Source: Dyadobacter luteus
Lineage (GTDB): Bacteria > Bacteroidota > Bacteroidia > Cytophagales > Spirosomataceae
Direction: 5' to 3'
DNA length: 64,000 nucleotides
Assembly: GCF_003383615.1 (NCBI RefSeq)
Contig: NZ_QNUL01000024.1
Coordinates: 1-64,000 of the forward strand
Position numbers and translations under genes: made by a program. Shown here piece by piece: positions 1 through 9,019 of this stretch (its first letter is position 1; every line of letters begins with the position of its first letter). The notes under the pieces are model-generated. The model was not told the DNA's origin. It made no database searches and saw only the letters and a program-made list of their open reading frames with translations.

Positions 1-193
1 CGCTGTTTTAAATTTCTTTTACTAATCAAATTTAAAAACCCCGGGCTTATTTCATTTTAAACATACAGGCTTAATAAATTTTCGATTACATCTTTTTTAA
101 GTTAAGTAACCTGTTACCTTTATGAAATACAGCATCTGTAAGCCCTCTTTTGAGGTAGAAATGGCATTAACAAACCTTAACAAGAGAAATAGT

Positions 194-201
194 TACCTTT
201 G
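194..201 (+). promoter_or_regulatory. Candidate -7 promoter box (TACCTTTG)
   Basis: TACCTTTG fits the Bacteroidota -7 consensus TAnnTTTG and lies 25 bp before the first ATG of the redoxin gene. No clear TTG is seen at the usual -33 distance, so this rests on one box only. Nothing else is recognised in the 225 bases before that gene. Confidence 0.4.
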
Positions 202-225
202 GATATGACACCGTCTTGATACTCA

Positions 226-900
226 ATGAACAAGATCAATAAACAAATGAAAATTTATGTTTGGCTCTCGTTGGTGCTTCTTTCAGGAGTGGCTGCGGTA
301 CCTGCAACAAACAGCCTGAAGAATAATATAAATCATGCATCTCTTCTGCAGACCTCCGGCTACCGCATTGGAGATGCAGTGAACAATTTCTCACTGAAAA
401 GTACAAGCGGTGGCATTGTTTCGCTGAATGATTATGCAAATACCAAAGGGGTCATTGTTGTATTCACGAGCAATCATTGCCCTTTTGCAAAAGCCTATGA
501 AGACCGCATTATAGCGCTTCATAATAAATTTGCGTCTCAAAACTTTCCGGTTATTGCTATTAATCCAAGTGACCCTGCCACCCAACAAGACGATACACTG
601 GACAAAATGAAGGAAAGGGCTACGTCAAAAAATTACCCACACCCCTACCTTGCCGATGACTTTCAGCAAACTGCCAAAGCATTTGGTGTAGCGCGTACGC
701 CTCAGGCGTATGTTCTTCAGAGAACAGGAAGTAAATTCGTCGTGAAGTATATCGGCATGATTGACGACAATCCTCAGGATCCTTCAGGTGCCAATAAGTT
801 TTATGTTGAAGATGCTGTCAGTAATTTACTGGGCGACAAGCCTGTGGTAACCACCACTACCAAACCAATCGGTTGTGCTATTAAATGGAGAAATCCTTAA
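226..900 (+). CDS. Exported thioredoxin-fold redoxin (AhpC/TSA-like)
   Basis: A 224-residue protein with an N-terminal hydrophobic export signal (residues ~8-26) and a thioredoxin/peroxiredoxin fold. The core motif is FTSNHCPFAKAYEDR, with Cys85 in the position of the first redox cysteine but no CxxC partner. The C-terminus ends in a GCAIKW motif (Cys217), which recurs in this Bacteroidota redoxin group and may supply the resolving cysteine. It probably acts in the periplasm as a thiol oxidoreductase or peroxidase; the substrate is unknown. An internal ATG at 247 gives a more compact signal peptide and is an alternative start. The lactonase-like gene begins 24 bp downstream, so the two are probably co-transcribed. 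Confidence 0.8.
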   Translation: MNKINKQMKIYVWLSLVLLSGVAAVPATNSLKNNINHASLLQTSGYRIGDAVNNFSLKSTSGGIVSLNDYANTKGVIVVFTSNHCPFAKAYEDRIIALHNKFASQNFPVIAINPSDPATQQDDTLDKMKERATSKNYPHPYLADDFQQTAKAFGVARTPQAYVLQRTGSKFVVKYIGMIDDNPQDPSGANKFYVEDAVSNLLGDKPVVTTTTKPIGCAIKWRNP

Positions 901-924
901 TCAGACTTTCTTTGATCAACGCCT

Positions 925-1830
925 ATGAAAATCAATATTTTGCAAGCCATCATTCTGTTGATTATTTGCTCCTGCTCCGCTTATGCGCAAACTGTGAGTA
1001 AAAATTTTTCGGCTCAGGGAGAATTTACCAATAATTGTGAAGGGCCGGCGGTGGACTCAGAAGGCAATGTGTATGCTGTCAATTTTGCACGCGACGGAAC
1101 TATCGCTGTTGTGAATAAAAGAGGGAAAACCAGCTTTTTCACGACCTTACCCAAAGGCAGCACAGGAAATGGGATCCGGTTTGGAGACAAGAATACATTT
1201 TACGTGGCAGATTTCACAGGACATAATATCCTGAAGGTTGACCTGATAACAAGAAATCTTTCTGTGTTTGTGAATGAGCCGAAAATGAATCAGCCTAACG
1301 ATCTGGCCATAACTGCAAAAGGACATATTTACTGTTCTGACCCTAACTGGAAGGAAGGAACCGGACAGGTATGGCACGTATCTCCGGAAGGCAAGGCTAC
1401 ATTAGCAGCTGAAAACATGGGAACAACCAATGGTATTGATGTGAGTCCGGATGAAAAAACACTTTACGTTAATGAAAGTGTACAGAGAAATGTGTGGGCA
1501 TTTGACATTGCACCTGATGGCAAACTCAGTAATAAAAGGCTGGTTCATCAATTCAGCGACGGCGGACTCGACGGGATGCGTTGTGATGTATTGGGCAACC
1601 TATATATAGCACGACATGGCAAAGGAGAAGTGGCAGTGCTATCACCTGATGGAAAGATTATCCAGACTATTAAAACACTAGGACAAAAGGTATCGAATAT
1701 CTGTTTTGGAGGCAAAAACGGAAAAACCTGCTATATCACGCTTCAGGATACCGGATGCCTTGAAACATTTAAAGCAAAAAATGCAGGCCGTGAATGGGCT
1801 ATGATGAAAGCCTACGAGACGGTAAAATAA
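925..1830 (+). CDS. Secreted SMP-30/gluconolactonase-like beta-propeller protein
   Basis: A 301-residue protein with a clear signal peptide ending AYAQ (~residue 22). The SMP-30/gluconolactonase/LRE pattern is visible in order: EGPAVD (putative metal-ligand Glu), QPNDLA, TNGIDVSPDEKTLYV and DGMRCD, each at the start of a propeller blade. Members of this family open sugar lactones or related cyclic esters using one divalent metal; here the substrate is not known. The length is normal for the family. It follows the redoxin by 24 bp and is followed by a weak hairpin, so it is probably the last gene of a two-gene unit. Confidence 0.8.
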   Translation: MKINILQAIILLIICSCSAYAQTVSKNFSAQGEFTNNCEGPAVDSEGNVYAVNFARDGTIAVVNKRGKTSFFTTLPKGSTGNGIRFGDKNTFYVADFTGHNILKVDLITRNLSVFVNEPKMNQPNDLAITAKGHIYCSDPNWKEGTGQVWHVSPEGKATLAAENMGTTNGIDVSPDEKTLYVNESVQRNVWAFDIAPDGKLSNKRLVHQFSDGGLDGMRCDVLGNLYIARHGKGEVAVLSPDGKIIQTIKTLGQKVSNICFGGKNGKTCYITLQDTGCLETFKAKNAGREWAMMKAYETVK

Positions 1831-1874
1831 TTCATTCCGGTTTCGGCAATTAAGCAGCCTTCTGCTAATCATAG

Positions 1875-1906
1875 AAAACACATTGCCACTTTCCGCATTG
1901 TGTTTT
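1875..1906 (+). terminator. Hairpin after the lactonase gene
   Basis: Arms AAAACACATTGC and GCATTGTGTTTT pair with one mismatch around an 8-nt loop, 45 bp after the stop codon. The T tract is short, so termination is plausible but not certain. Confidence 0.45.
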
Positions 1907-1975
1907 GTATTAAATCAAAATCATTTTCAATTCATTTCTTTCAATCACATGTATAGACTGAAAAATTAAATGCAT

Positions 1976-1983
1976 TAACTTTG
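1976..1983 (+). promoter_or_regulatory. Candidate -7 box (TAACTTTG)
   Basis: Exact TAnnTTTG match 29 bp upstream of the DUF1361 ATG. The preceding sequence is AT-rich without an obvious TTG -33 element. Confidence 0.45.
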
Positions 1984-2012
1984 CAATACAAAGTACTTTA
2001 AACAACAAGATA

Positions 2013-2699
2013 ATGATTACAACCACACTGCTCGGGTATTTCAAAAAAAATCAGAAAATTGCTCTTGTAGCATTTATTTCTTTCGTCTCTATCGTCCTAC
2101 TCTCAGTCAGAATCGTAGCGACCCAGCATCTCGACTTTATATTTCTGACCTGGAATCTGTTTCTGGCCTGGGTACCGTTACTTTTTATGAAATGGGTTTG
2201 GGAAAAAGAAATGGTAAACCCTACCCCGTTTGGACTACTCGCACTTTACTTTATTGTGTGGCTGTTATTTTTCCCGAATGCTCCTTACATCATCACAGAC
2301 CTCAAACACCTCCGCGGGGTACCTGAAGAAATGCTATGGTTCGATTCACTACTGATATTCCTGTTCGCCGTTTCAGGTTTTCTGGCCGGGCTTTATTCTG
2401 TCAGGGTTATGCATCGGATTGCGGTCAAAAGATGGAATGCCCAGGCAGCGTGGACAATCATTACACTGTCAATGATATTGAGCGGTTTTGGTGTATTCCT
2501 GGGGCGGTTTGGCAGATGGAACAGCTGGGATATACTCACTCAGCCAGGTGCCTTACTACGTGGAATTATGGGTAGTTTACAGGATCCTCTGGCCATAAAA
2601 CATACAGTTGCATTTTCGTTCGTGCTGATGTTGTTGTACTTTGCGTTCCATTTTTTCGCTGAACTCAAAAATTATGAATCAACCCGTAGATATTCGTAA
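2013..2699 (+). CDS. DUF1361 multi-pass inner membrane protein
   Basis: A 228-residue integral membrane protein with about six hydrophobic segments. The segment FFPNAPYIITDLKHL is the recognisable DUF1361 signature, followed by a second conserved part around FLGRFGRWNSWD. The function of DUF1361 is not established. Its 3' end overlaps the start of the diacylglycerol kinase-type gene by 26 bp, which implies translational coupling. The likely promoter has a TAACTTTG box 29 bp upstream. Confidence 0.8.
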   Translation: MITTTLLGYFKKNQKIALVAFISFVSIVLLSVRIVATQHLDFIFLTWNLFLAWVPLLFMKWVWEKEMVNPTPFGLLALYFIVWLLFFPNAPYIITDLKHLRGVPEEMLWFDSLLIFLFAVSGFLAGLYSVRVMHRIAVKRWNAQAAWTIITLSMILSGFGVFLGRFGRWNSWDILTQPGALLRGIMGSLQDPLAIKHTVAFSFVLMLLYFAFHFFAELKNYESTRRYS

Positions 2700-3060
2700 G
2701 GCCATTCGCAGTTTTCGATATGCCGGCATGGGGATTTATAGTTTGTTCCGATACGAAAATAACGCCCGCATACATCTGATTGCTTTCATTCTGGTCGTGA
2801 TCGCAGGAATTTTCTTTCAGATTTCATCAGTAGAATGGTGCATCATCTCCATACTGATCGGGTTGGTATGGTCTGCTGAAGCAATCAATACATCCATAGA
2901 AAAACTGGCTGATGTCGTTTCCCCGGGCTATCACCCTGGTATTAAAGATGTGAAAGATTTGGCTGCCGCCGGCGTTTTGATACTTGCTCTGGTTGCGGTA
3001 ATAGTTGGATGTATTATTTTCATCCCCAAAGTTCTGATCTTATTCAACGGCGGGTTATAG
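2674..3060 (+). CDS. dgkA: Diacylglycerol/undecaprenol kinase family protein (DgkA type)
   Basis: A 128-residue small membrane kinase when the start MNQPVDIRK at 2674 is used; a longer reading from 2641 would lie wholly in the upstream gene. The family hallmarks are an early NNARIH segment, the catalytic/metal-binding segment AEAINTSIEKLADV, and KDVKDLAAAGVL leading into the third transmembrane helix. In Gram-positive bacteria this clade phosphorylates undecaprenol; in Bacteroidota either undecaprenol or diacylglycerol is possible, so the substrate is left open. It acts in the inner membrane and is probably translated with the DUF1361 gene. Confidence 0.85.
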   Translation: MNQPVDIRKAIRSFRYAGMGIYSLFRYENNARIHLIAFILVVIAGIFFQISSVEWCIISILIGLVWSAEAINTSIEKLADVVSPGYHPGIKDVKDLAAAGVLILALVAVIVGCIIFIPKVLILFNGGL

Positions 3061-3095
3061 TCACCTGCCGGCCAAAAATTCTGATAACATTCAAT

Positions 3096-3623
3096 ATGCC
3101 AACTCATTCAACATCAGCACGAGGAAAAACATTGAACTTAATTTACTTCTGCAAACAAAGAAGACTATCTCAAATAACTGCTGCATTTTTTATCTGGCTA
3201 TTTATTTCAGGAAATACACAGGCGCAAACAGTTTCTGACACACTGGGAACACCATTGAAAAAATGGTACGATAAAGAGACCATTTATCTCCAGGGCAGTA
3301 ACCGCTATGTTAAAAACAATATGCTATATGCAGGGCATAAATCACTTTTGAGAGAGTTTTCAATATCAGAAGGAGGATTACAGTTGTATCTCAAATCAAG
3401 AAGAACACGTAATATCGGATTGGCTATTTCCATTGCCGGTTCGGCAGGAACAATCGTGTCCCTGATCTCCGGAAATCGGGATCATCTCCGAAAGTTTTTC
3501 TGGGTTTCCCTCGGATCGGGTGTAATTTCGTCGGCCGTTACGATGCATGCCAATAATCAGCGGGATCAGGCAGTATGGCTCCGAAACCGTGATGCCATGT
3601 TTTTAATAGATGCAAACAATTAA
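3096..3623 (+). CDS. Hypothetical exported/membrane protein
   Basis: I chose the ATG at 3096 (175 residues): the longer frame from 3009 overlaps the kinase gene, while the 3096 start gives a basic N-terminus and a hydrophobic stretch (~residues 24-42) ending GNTQAQ, like a signal peptide. Two glycine/alanine-rich hydrophobic segments follow near residues 105-125 and 136-150, so the mature protein may be membrane-anchored. I do not recognise a family. It lies 35 bp after the kinase and 20 bp before the winged-helix gene, so all may be one transcript. Confidence 0.55.
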   Translation: MPTHSTSARGKTLNLIYFCKQRRLSQITAAFFIWLFISGNTQAQTVSDTLGTPLKKWYDKETIYLQGSNRYVKNNMLYAGHKSLLREFSISEGGLQLYLKSRRTRNIGLAISIAGSAGTIVSLISGNRDHLRKFFWVSLGSGVISSAVTMHANNQRDQAVWLRNRDAMFLIDANN

Positions 3624-3643
3624 CTGCGGGTGGCAGTGTGTGA

Positions 3644-3946
3644 ATGGATTGGTTACAGAAATTCAATAAAGTATTTGAAAGTAAAATAAGGCTGGGACTT
3701 ATGTCGGTGTTGGTTGTAAATGAATCTATGAGTTTTAACGAACTGAAAGATTTACTGGAACTTACCGATGGTAATCTCGCGTCCCACCTCAGAGCGCTTG
3801 AAGATGCAAAATATCTGGATGTTCAAAAACAGTTTGCCGGACGAAAACCACTTACTACCTACCGCTCCACCGATATTGGACAGAAGGCTTTTGCCGAACA
3901 TTTGTCTGTACTAGAAAATATGATCCGTCAAAGTATGGCCGATTAA
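3644..3946 (+). CDS. Winged-helix DNA-binding transcriptional regulator
   Basis: A 100-residue single-domain regulator. The pattern KIRLGLMSVL, then SFNELKDLLELTDGNLASHLRALED (recognition helix), then GRKPLTTYRSTDIGQKAF (wing), fits the HTH_34 'winged helix DNA-binding domain' group related to MarR/ArsR. No metal-binding cysteines or ligand domain are visible. Proteins like this often control adjacent membrane-protein genes, and the DUF1361/kinase/hypothetical genes just upstream are natural candidates; that is inference. Confidence 0.8.
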   Translation: MDWLQKFNKVFESKIRLGLMSVLVVNESMSFNELKDLLELTDGNLASHLRALEDAKYLDVQKQFAGRKPLTTYRSTDIGQKAFAEHLSVLENMIRQSMAD

Positions 3947-3986
3947 GCGGGCTTCACAATGCTTTTCAAATGTACTTATCCAAACA

Positions 3987-4021
3987 GCGCTCCGTTTCTT
4001 CAACCCGAAGAAACAGAGCGC
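3987..4021. terminator. Bidirectional terminator hairpin
   Basis: GCGCTCCGTTTCTTC pairs with GAAGAAACAGAGCGC with one mismatch and a 5-nt loop. It sits between the convergent winged-helix (+) and DUF2911 (-) genes. Confidence 0.6.
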
Positions 4022-4055
4022 CGTATTTCCTGCATGTAATGTCAGACAATTCTGA

Positions 4056-4559
4056 TCAGAATTTAACAGGAACTGAGAAACCTTCTTTATCCCACTGAAA
4101 ATCAACAGACTTGTCTGTAACAGTAAAAGTCAGTTTCTCCTGAACTGTTGAATATTTCTTTGCGGGAACAGTCACTTTAAGTACGTCCTTGTCTTTGTTT
4201 TTATCGTATTCAAAAGCGCCTGATTGAGCTAAAACACTGTTTAATACGATAGTCCATTGCTTTTCTCCAGGGATAGTAAATAAGCTGTAAGAACCTGCCT
4301 TCACAGCCTTGCCACCAAACATAGCATCCTTTTTAAAGGTAATTTCTGTCGATTTATTAGCCCCGGTTCTCCATATTACATCATACTTTTCAAGACTCTG
4401 ACTATCTTGTTTACCAAAGATCAATCGGCCCTTCTTGGATGGCTGGCCGTAAGAAACACTTACATTCGCCCCATCGGCTGTAACTCTCGGACTACCTTGC
4501 GCAAGTGCTACTGCAAACGCAGCAAATACAAACAACAAGGATAAAAATGATGTCTTCAT
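4056..4559 (-). CDS. DUF2911 family exported protein
   Basis: A 167-residue protein with a signal peptide ending AVALAQ (~residue 20). The DUF2911 pattern is visible: VSVSYGQPSKKGR, then VIWRTGANKSTEITF, then KAVKAGSYSLFTIPGEKQWTIVLN. The family is widespread in Bacteroidota and predicted to be periplasmic; its biochemical role is unknown. It is monocistronic, transcribed away from recG, and ends against a shared hairpin terminator. Confidence 0.85.
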   Translation of the reverse strand: MKTSFLSLLFVFAAFAVALAQGSPRVTADGANVSVSYGQPSKKGRLIFGKQDSQSLEKYDVIWRTGANKSTEITFKKDAMFGGKAVKAGSYSLFTIPGEKQWTIVLNSVLAQSGAFEYDKNKDKDVLKVTVPAKKYSTVQEKLTFTVTDKSVDFQWDKEGFSVPVKF

Positions 4560-4663
4560 AAAATTTACAATTATAGATTTGGTGGTAAAAAACAGTTAAC
4601 GACAGAGATTGGCAAAAGTTGTGAAATGACAACGCTTAAAATAAGCATTTCCCAAAAACCATG

Positions 4664-4671
4664 TATTTTTG
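4664..4671 (+). promoter_or_regulatory. Candidate -7 box (TATTTTTG) next to the recG start
   Basis: An exact TAnnTTTG match ends only 4 bp before the recG ATG. If it is used, transcription would begin at or beside the start codon, giving a leaderless or near-leaderless mRNA. No convincing -33 TTG is seen. Confidence 0.3.
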
Positions 4672-4675
4672 AAAA

Positions 4676-6793
4676 ATGAGCCAGTTAACTCCACCCGTAC
4701 GCAACAACTTTTTTGACACACCCATTGAATTCCTCAAAGGCGTGGGATCGCAAAAAGCTGCCCTGCTGAATCAGGAACTAAGCATTTTCAACTTCGGTGA
4801 TCTGATACAATATTATCCGTATCGCCACGAAGACCGTACCATTTTTCATAAAATTACTGAGCTCAACGAACAAATGCCGGCAGCTCAGATTAAGGGACGA
4901 TTGAGAGAATGGAGCCTTGCAGGAGAAGGAAGTAAAAAACGGTTGGTCGCCGTTTTTTCGGATGGCACTGGTGTTATGGAGTTGGTATGGTTCCAAAGTA
5001 TAAGCTGGTTTGAAAAAAATCTGAGACCCAATGCAGAATACATTGTTTATGGGAAACCCATTGCTTTCGGTAACAAATGGAGTATCACCCATCCGGAAAT
5101 TGACCTGCTTACTGCTGAGAACGCACATGGTGGTTACTGGCAACCGGTTTATTCGCTCACTGAAAAGCTGAAGCGTAAATTTATTGACAGCAAAGCCATC
5201 AGTAAAATGATGAGAACTTTGCTGGAAGTATCCCGACCGCATCTTGCAGAAACCTTACCTGCCGAACTTATTCAGAAATACAGGATGGTTTCCAAGGCTG
5301 ATGCCGTTTGGAATTTTCACTTACCGCAAAGTTATGCCTGGCTGCACCAGGCACAGCGCCGGCTCAAATTTGAAGAGCTTTTTTACAATCAGTTTCGTTT
5401 ACTGAAGAACAAACTGCTGCATAAAACTGAATTTCCGGGACTCGTTTTTGACAAGGTCAATCTGGTGAAGGAGTTTTATGCACATCACCTGCCTTTTACG
5501 CTTACAGGCTCTCAGGTAAAAGTATTGCATGAAATACATGAGGATCTGAAAAAAGGCAAGCAGATGAACCGCCTCCTACACGGAGACGTAGGTTCCGGTA
5601 AAACAATTGTCGCTTTCATTACTATGCTTTTTGCACTGGACAACGGAGCACAGGCTTGCCTGATGGCACCTACCGAAATCCTTGCAGATCAGCATTATCA
5701 GGGACTAAAAAAATTCGCTGATTCTCTGGGAATCAATATTGGTAAACTAACAGGATCCACGAAAAAGAAAGAGCGTGATGTAATTCACAGAGAATTACTG
5801 GATGGCTCTATGCAAATCATTGTCGGTACACATGCGTTGATCGAGGATATAGTTCAGTTTCAGAATCTGGGACTCTGTATTATCGATGAACAGCACCGTT
5901 TTGGGGTGGCGCAGCGCTCCAAGCTTTGGGCAAAAAACAGCAGGATCAATCCGCATATTCTGGTTATGACGGCCACTCCTATTCCCCGTACCCTGGCCAT
6001 GACCTTATACGGAGACCTGGATATTTCGGCGATCACCGAGCTACCTGCCGGCAGAAAACCAATCCGGACAGTTCATAAATATGACGCACACCGGTTATCC
6101 GTATTTGGTTTTTTGAAAGATGAAATCAATAAAGGCAGACAGGTTTACATGGTATATCCTCTGATCGAAGAATCTGAAAAACTGGATTTAAAAGATTTGA
6201 TGGATGGCTATGAAAGTGTTGCGCGTGCTTTTCCGGATGTCCCGCTCAGCATTCTGCATGGGAAAATGAAGTCAAAAGACAAGGATTTTGAAATGCAGCG
6301 GTTTGTAAAGGCCGAAACGAAAATAATGGTCGCAACCACAGTAATAGAAGTGGGCGTCAACGTGCCGAATGCCTCAGTGATGGTGATTGAAAATGCGGAA
6401 CGCTTCGGGCTTTCTCAACTTCACCAGTTACGAGGAAGAGTTGGCCGTGGTGCTGAGCAATCCTACTGTGTGCTGATGACAGATTACAAAATCAGCAAAG
6501 ACACGCGGCTGCGTATAGAAACCATGTGCAGAACAAACGATGGATTTGAAATCGCAGAAGTAGACCTTCAGCTCCGCGGTCCTGGTGATATCACCGGTAC
6601 TCAGCAAAGCGGACTGATGGATTTACTTATCTCCAATCTTGCTCAGGATGGAGAAATCCTGAAAGTTGCCCGACTTTGTGTAGAAGCGATTTTAACCAAC
6701 GATCCGGATCTTCAACAGCCAGAGAATGCTCCGATTAAGGTACATTTAAGTAAACTTAAAAAGGAACAAACCAACTGGAGCAGAATTAGTTAA
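4676..6793 (+). CDS. recG: ATP-dependent DNA helicase RecG
   Basis: A 705-residue protein of normal RecG length. It has an N-terminal wedge/OB region (~1-270), Walker A GDVGSGKT (~303-310), the DEQH box with HRFGVAQR (~403-412), TATPIPRTLA (motif III), and C-terminal helicase motifs including ATTVIEVGVNVPNA and QLRGRVGRG followed by a TRG-like segment. RecG remodels stalled replication forks and Holliday junctions in the cytoplasm. It stands alone between the divergent DUF2911 gene and a convergent sugar kinase gene, with a strong hairpin after the stop. Confidence 0.97.
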   Translation: MSQLTPPVRNNFFDTPIEFLKGVGSQKAALLNQELSIFNFGDLIQYYPYRHEDRTIFHKITELNEQMPAAQIKGRLREWSLAGEGSKKRLVAVFSDGTGVMELVWFQSISWFEKNLRPNAEYIVYGKPIAFGNKWSITHPEIDLLTAENAHGGYWQPVYSLTEKLKRKFIDSKAISKMMRTLLEVSRPHLAETLPAELIQKYRMVSKADAVWNFHLPQSYAWLHQAQRRLKFEELFYNQFRLLKNKLLHKTEFPGLVFDKVNLVKEFYAHHLPFTLTGSQVKVLHEIHEDLKKGKQMNRLLHGDVGSGKTIVAFITMLFALDNGAQACLMAPTEILADQHYQGLKKFADSLGINIGKLTGSTKKKERDVIHRELLDGSMQIIVGTHALIEDIVQFQNLGLCIIDEQHRFGVAQRSKLWAKNSRINPHILVMTATPIPRTLAMTLYGDLDISAITELPAGRKPIRTVHKYDAHRLSVFGFLKDEINKGRQVYMVYPLIEESEKLDLKDLMDGYESVARAFPDVPLSILHGKMKSKDKDFEMQRFVKAETKIMVATTVIEVGVNVPNASVMVIENAERFGLSQLHQLRGRVGRGAEQSYCVLMTDYKISKDTRLRIETMCRTNDGFEIAEVDLQLRGPGDITGTQQSGLMDLLISNLAQDGEILKVARLCVEAILTNDPDLQQPENAPIKVHLSKLKKEQTNWSRIS

Positions 6794-6815
6794 TTTGGCC
6801 TGCCTCATAAAAGAA

Positions 6816-6850
6816 GAAAATCCCGAAGGTAAAACACTAACGGGATTTTC
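6816..6850. terminator. Bidirectional terminator between recG and the FGGY kinase
   Basis: Perfect 10-bp arms GAAAATCCCG and CGGGATTTTC around a 15-nt loop, lying between convergent genes. The A and T tracts within the arms serve both strands. Confidence 0.75.
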
Positions 6851-6873
6851 TATTGTATACTAATTGCAGAAAC

Positions 6874-8220
6874 CTATTCTGCGCTTATTTCATGAATATC
6901 TCCTGAAAACTCGAACGTTTGCGGACGCGTTACATGCAATGCTGCTCCGAGTGATGTAGCGTACGGAAGATCAGTTGTATATACCGCATGATTCGGGAAG
7001 TTTTTAGCGATGAGTTTGGCAAAGATTACATTCTTGGCAAAACCTCCATCCACATAAATGGACTGTACATCATTAATGCCCACCAATTGAAGTGACACTG
7101 TCAGCATATCCGTAAGCCCTTTGAGCAAATGGTGGTAAGCCGCCTCAGCAGAAGCAAACGCACTTACCTGCCATTCTTTTGTATTGGCTTGTGGGAATGG
7201 TCCGTTACCAGTCATGCACGCAGTATAGAACGGCGGAGCATCTGCTTTCAAAAACTCAGCATTATATTCAACTCTCTTGTAAAAATCAGATTCCACTCTG
7301 AAATACTCCGCGATGCGGGCAGTCTGGAAATCATGTTCACGCCCCAGGAATAAACGTGAAGCAGTTACACCGCTTCCTTCCGGCGTAAGATAATTCATAC
7401 AATCGCGTTCCAACTGATAGTAAGTCAGTGGCTTGGCAGAGAATGAATTAAAATTGATACACCAGGTACCTGTTGACAACAACACAAATGGCTTCTTGAC
7501 AGCCATGCGGTAAGGTACCAATGCTGAAGAACTATCGTGCAAGCCGAATCCGGATTGAATCCCTTTCTCTCCGTGGCGGTAAATAAATGACGAAGAGGCC
7601 AATACAGGAGCAAACTTTTTATGAATACCTTCTGCTTTTACCCACTCGTGGTAATCCCACATCTCAAAGCTCCAAAGCGCGGTATGGCATCCGATGGAAG
7701 TATAGTCACTTACTTTTCTATTCGTAAGCAGATACAAAATGTATTGTGGCAGGTGTAATGTTGTTACGATCTGCTTGTAAATATCCGGCTTTGTGTATTT
7801 CAGCCAGTACATTTGCATACCCGAGTTGAGCATGCCCATCGCCGGCGAACCGGTTTGAAGCGAAAGTCTCGTAGGCTCTCCGTAAGTACTATAAAATTGT
7901 GTCAGAAGCGCCTCAGGAAAAGGCTTCAGATAAGAATAAAGCGGAGTAAGTGGTTTATTGTCACCATCAAGATGAACAAGACTGGCTCCATAAGCCGCCA
8001 CGTTTACAGCTTTAATGTCATACTTAGGATTATCAAGCAATGCAGCCCAACGATCCTGCACCCACTTGGTCAATAACGTGATATCCTCCGTCGGGAATCC
8101 GTCTTCATCCGTTGTTTCCGGAAGTGACTCAGAGAATTCTTCTACTATCTGATAGTTCTCATCAAAAAGTACATATTTCTTATTGGTCCTGCCAATGTCA
8201 AAAACCGCCGTTACTTTCAT
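6874..8220 (-). CDS. FGGY-family carbohydrate kinase
   Basis: A 448-residue sugar kinase of the ASKHA fold. The N-terminal phosphate-1 loop reads FDIGRTNKKYVLFD, the second domain carries LLSTGTWCINFNS, and the adenosine-site loop is YVDGGFAKNVIFAKLIA near residues 390-405. Such enzymes phosphorylate a ketose, pentulose or polyol. The sequence resembles the rhamnulokinase/fuculokinase side of the family, but no isomerase or aldolase gene lies nearby, so the substrate is not assigned. The gene is monocistronic and convergent with recG. Confidence 0.85.
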   Translation of the reverse strand: MKVTAVFDIGRTNKKYVLFDENYQIVEEFSESLPETTDEDGFPTEDITLLTKWVQDRWAALLDNPKYDIKAVNVAAYGASLVHLDGDNKPLTPLYSYLKPFPEALLTQFYSTYGEPTRLSLQTGSPAMGMLNSGMQMYWLKYTKPDIYKQIVTTLHLPQYILYLLTNRKVSDYTSIGCHTALWSFEMWDYHEWVKAEGIHKKFAPVLASSSFIYRHGEKGIQSGFGLHDSSSALVPYRMAVKKPFVLLSTGTWCINFNSFSAKPLTYYQLERDCMNYLTPEGSGVTASRLFLGREHDFQTARIAEYFRVESDFYKRVEYNAEFLKADAPPFYTACMTGNGPFPQANTKEWQVSAFASAEAAYHHLLKGLTDMLTVSLQLVGINDVQSIYVDGGFAKNVIFAKLIAKNFPNHAVYTTDLPYATSLGAALHVTRPQTFEFSGDIHEISAE

Positions 8221-8320
8221 TATTTGAATGCTAGATCACTTATTAAATCCTAAATGTATTTTTTGGTCAATATACTGACTTTACTTTGAAACCTATACCC
8301 TTAATCCCACTTTTTCAATT

Positions 8321-9016
8321 CTAAACCGTCTTTTCGAGAATCGGTTTTAAAACCTTTGTCCAGCGACGGTAACCTTCTTCATTCATGTGAAGACTATCTT
8401 TTAAAAATATACCCGCATCCGGACGTCCATTTTTTAACATAACAGGCCAAACATCAATGTAATCGTGTTTTTTGTCCGTTTTAATAAAATCCTGAATCAG
8501 TTTATTGGCCTTGATCACATCTTCACGTTGCGCCCATCTGGAAGGTGATGGTTTCAGAGAAATTCCGTAAAGTCTTACGCCAGGTAGATGTTCTTTAAGT
8601 AATTTAGTAAGGGCTACATACGCATCCCTTACCTGCTCCGGGGACTTCTTTTTCTTGCCGAACATATCATTCTCACAATAAATAACAACAGTTTTAGGCT
8701 TGTACTTTATTACCGATCTCTCAGCGTAATAAATCAATTCCGGAAATGTAGAACCACCAAAGCCACGATTAATAACCGGCAAAGGTGCCAGATCCTGAAC
8801 AGCACTTTTCCAATTTGTAAAGGAAGAACTGCCGGTAAGTATGATTCCGCTCTCTGAAGGCATTTTTTGAGCATCCGCTTTCTCAAAAGCTACAATGGAA
8901 CTTTCTGAACGATCCAGCTTATAATCTGGCTCCCACGGAGATTCTATCGCTACATAGTTTGGCTTATGGCAGGCAGCGAGGCCAGTTATCAACAATAATA
9001 AAAAATACTTCTTCAT
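8321..9016 (-). CDS. SGNH/GDSL-type hydrolase lipoprotein
   Basis: A 231-residue lipoprotein with signal peptide and lipobox (LAAC, Cys16). The SGNH blocks are visible: block I TGSSSF with the probable nucleophile Ser64, block II NRGFGGS, block III CEND, and block V DSLHMNEEGY supplying the Asp-His pair. It is likely an esterase or deacetylase anchored to the envelope, with unknown substrate (acyl-sugars are common in this family). The ATG is abutted by a hairpin plus T tract (9020-9060), so expression may depend on read-through from the outer-membrane protein genes upstream. Confidence 0.85.
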   Translation of the reverse strand: MKKYFLLLLITGLAACHKPNYVAIESPWEPDYKLDRSESSIVAFEKADAQKMPSESGIILTGSSSFTNWKSAVQDLAPLPVINRGFGGSTFPELIYYAERSVIKYKPKTVVIYCENDMFGKKKKSPEQVRDAYVALTKLLKEHLPGVRLYGISLKPSPSRWAQREDVIKANKLIQDFIKTDKKHDYIDVWPVMLKNGRPDAGIFLKDSLHMNEEGYRRWTKVLKPILEKTV

Positions 9017-9019
9017 AAA

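Noticed and set aside
3009..3095. Longer start for the hypothetical protein at 3096
   Set aside because: It overlaps the DgkA-type gene by about 50 bp and adds residues without signal-peptide character.
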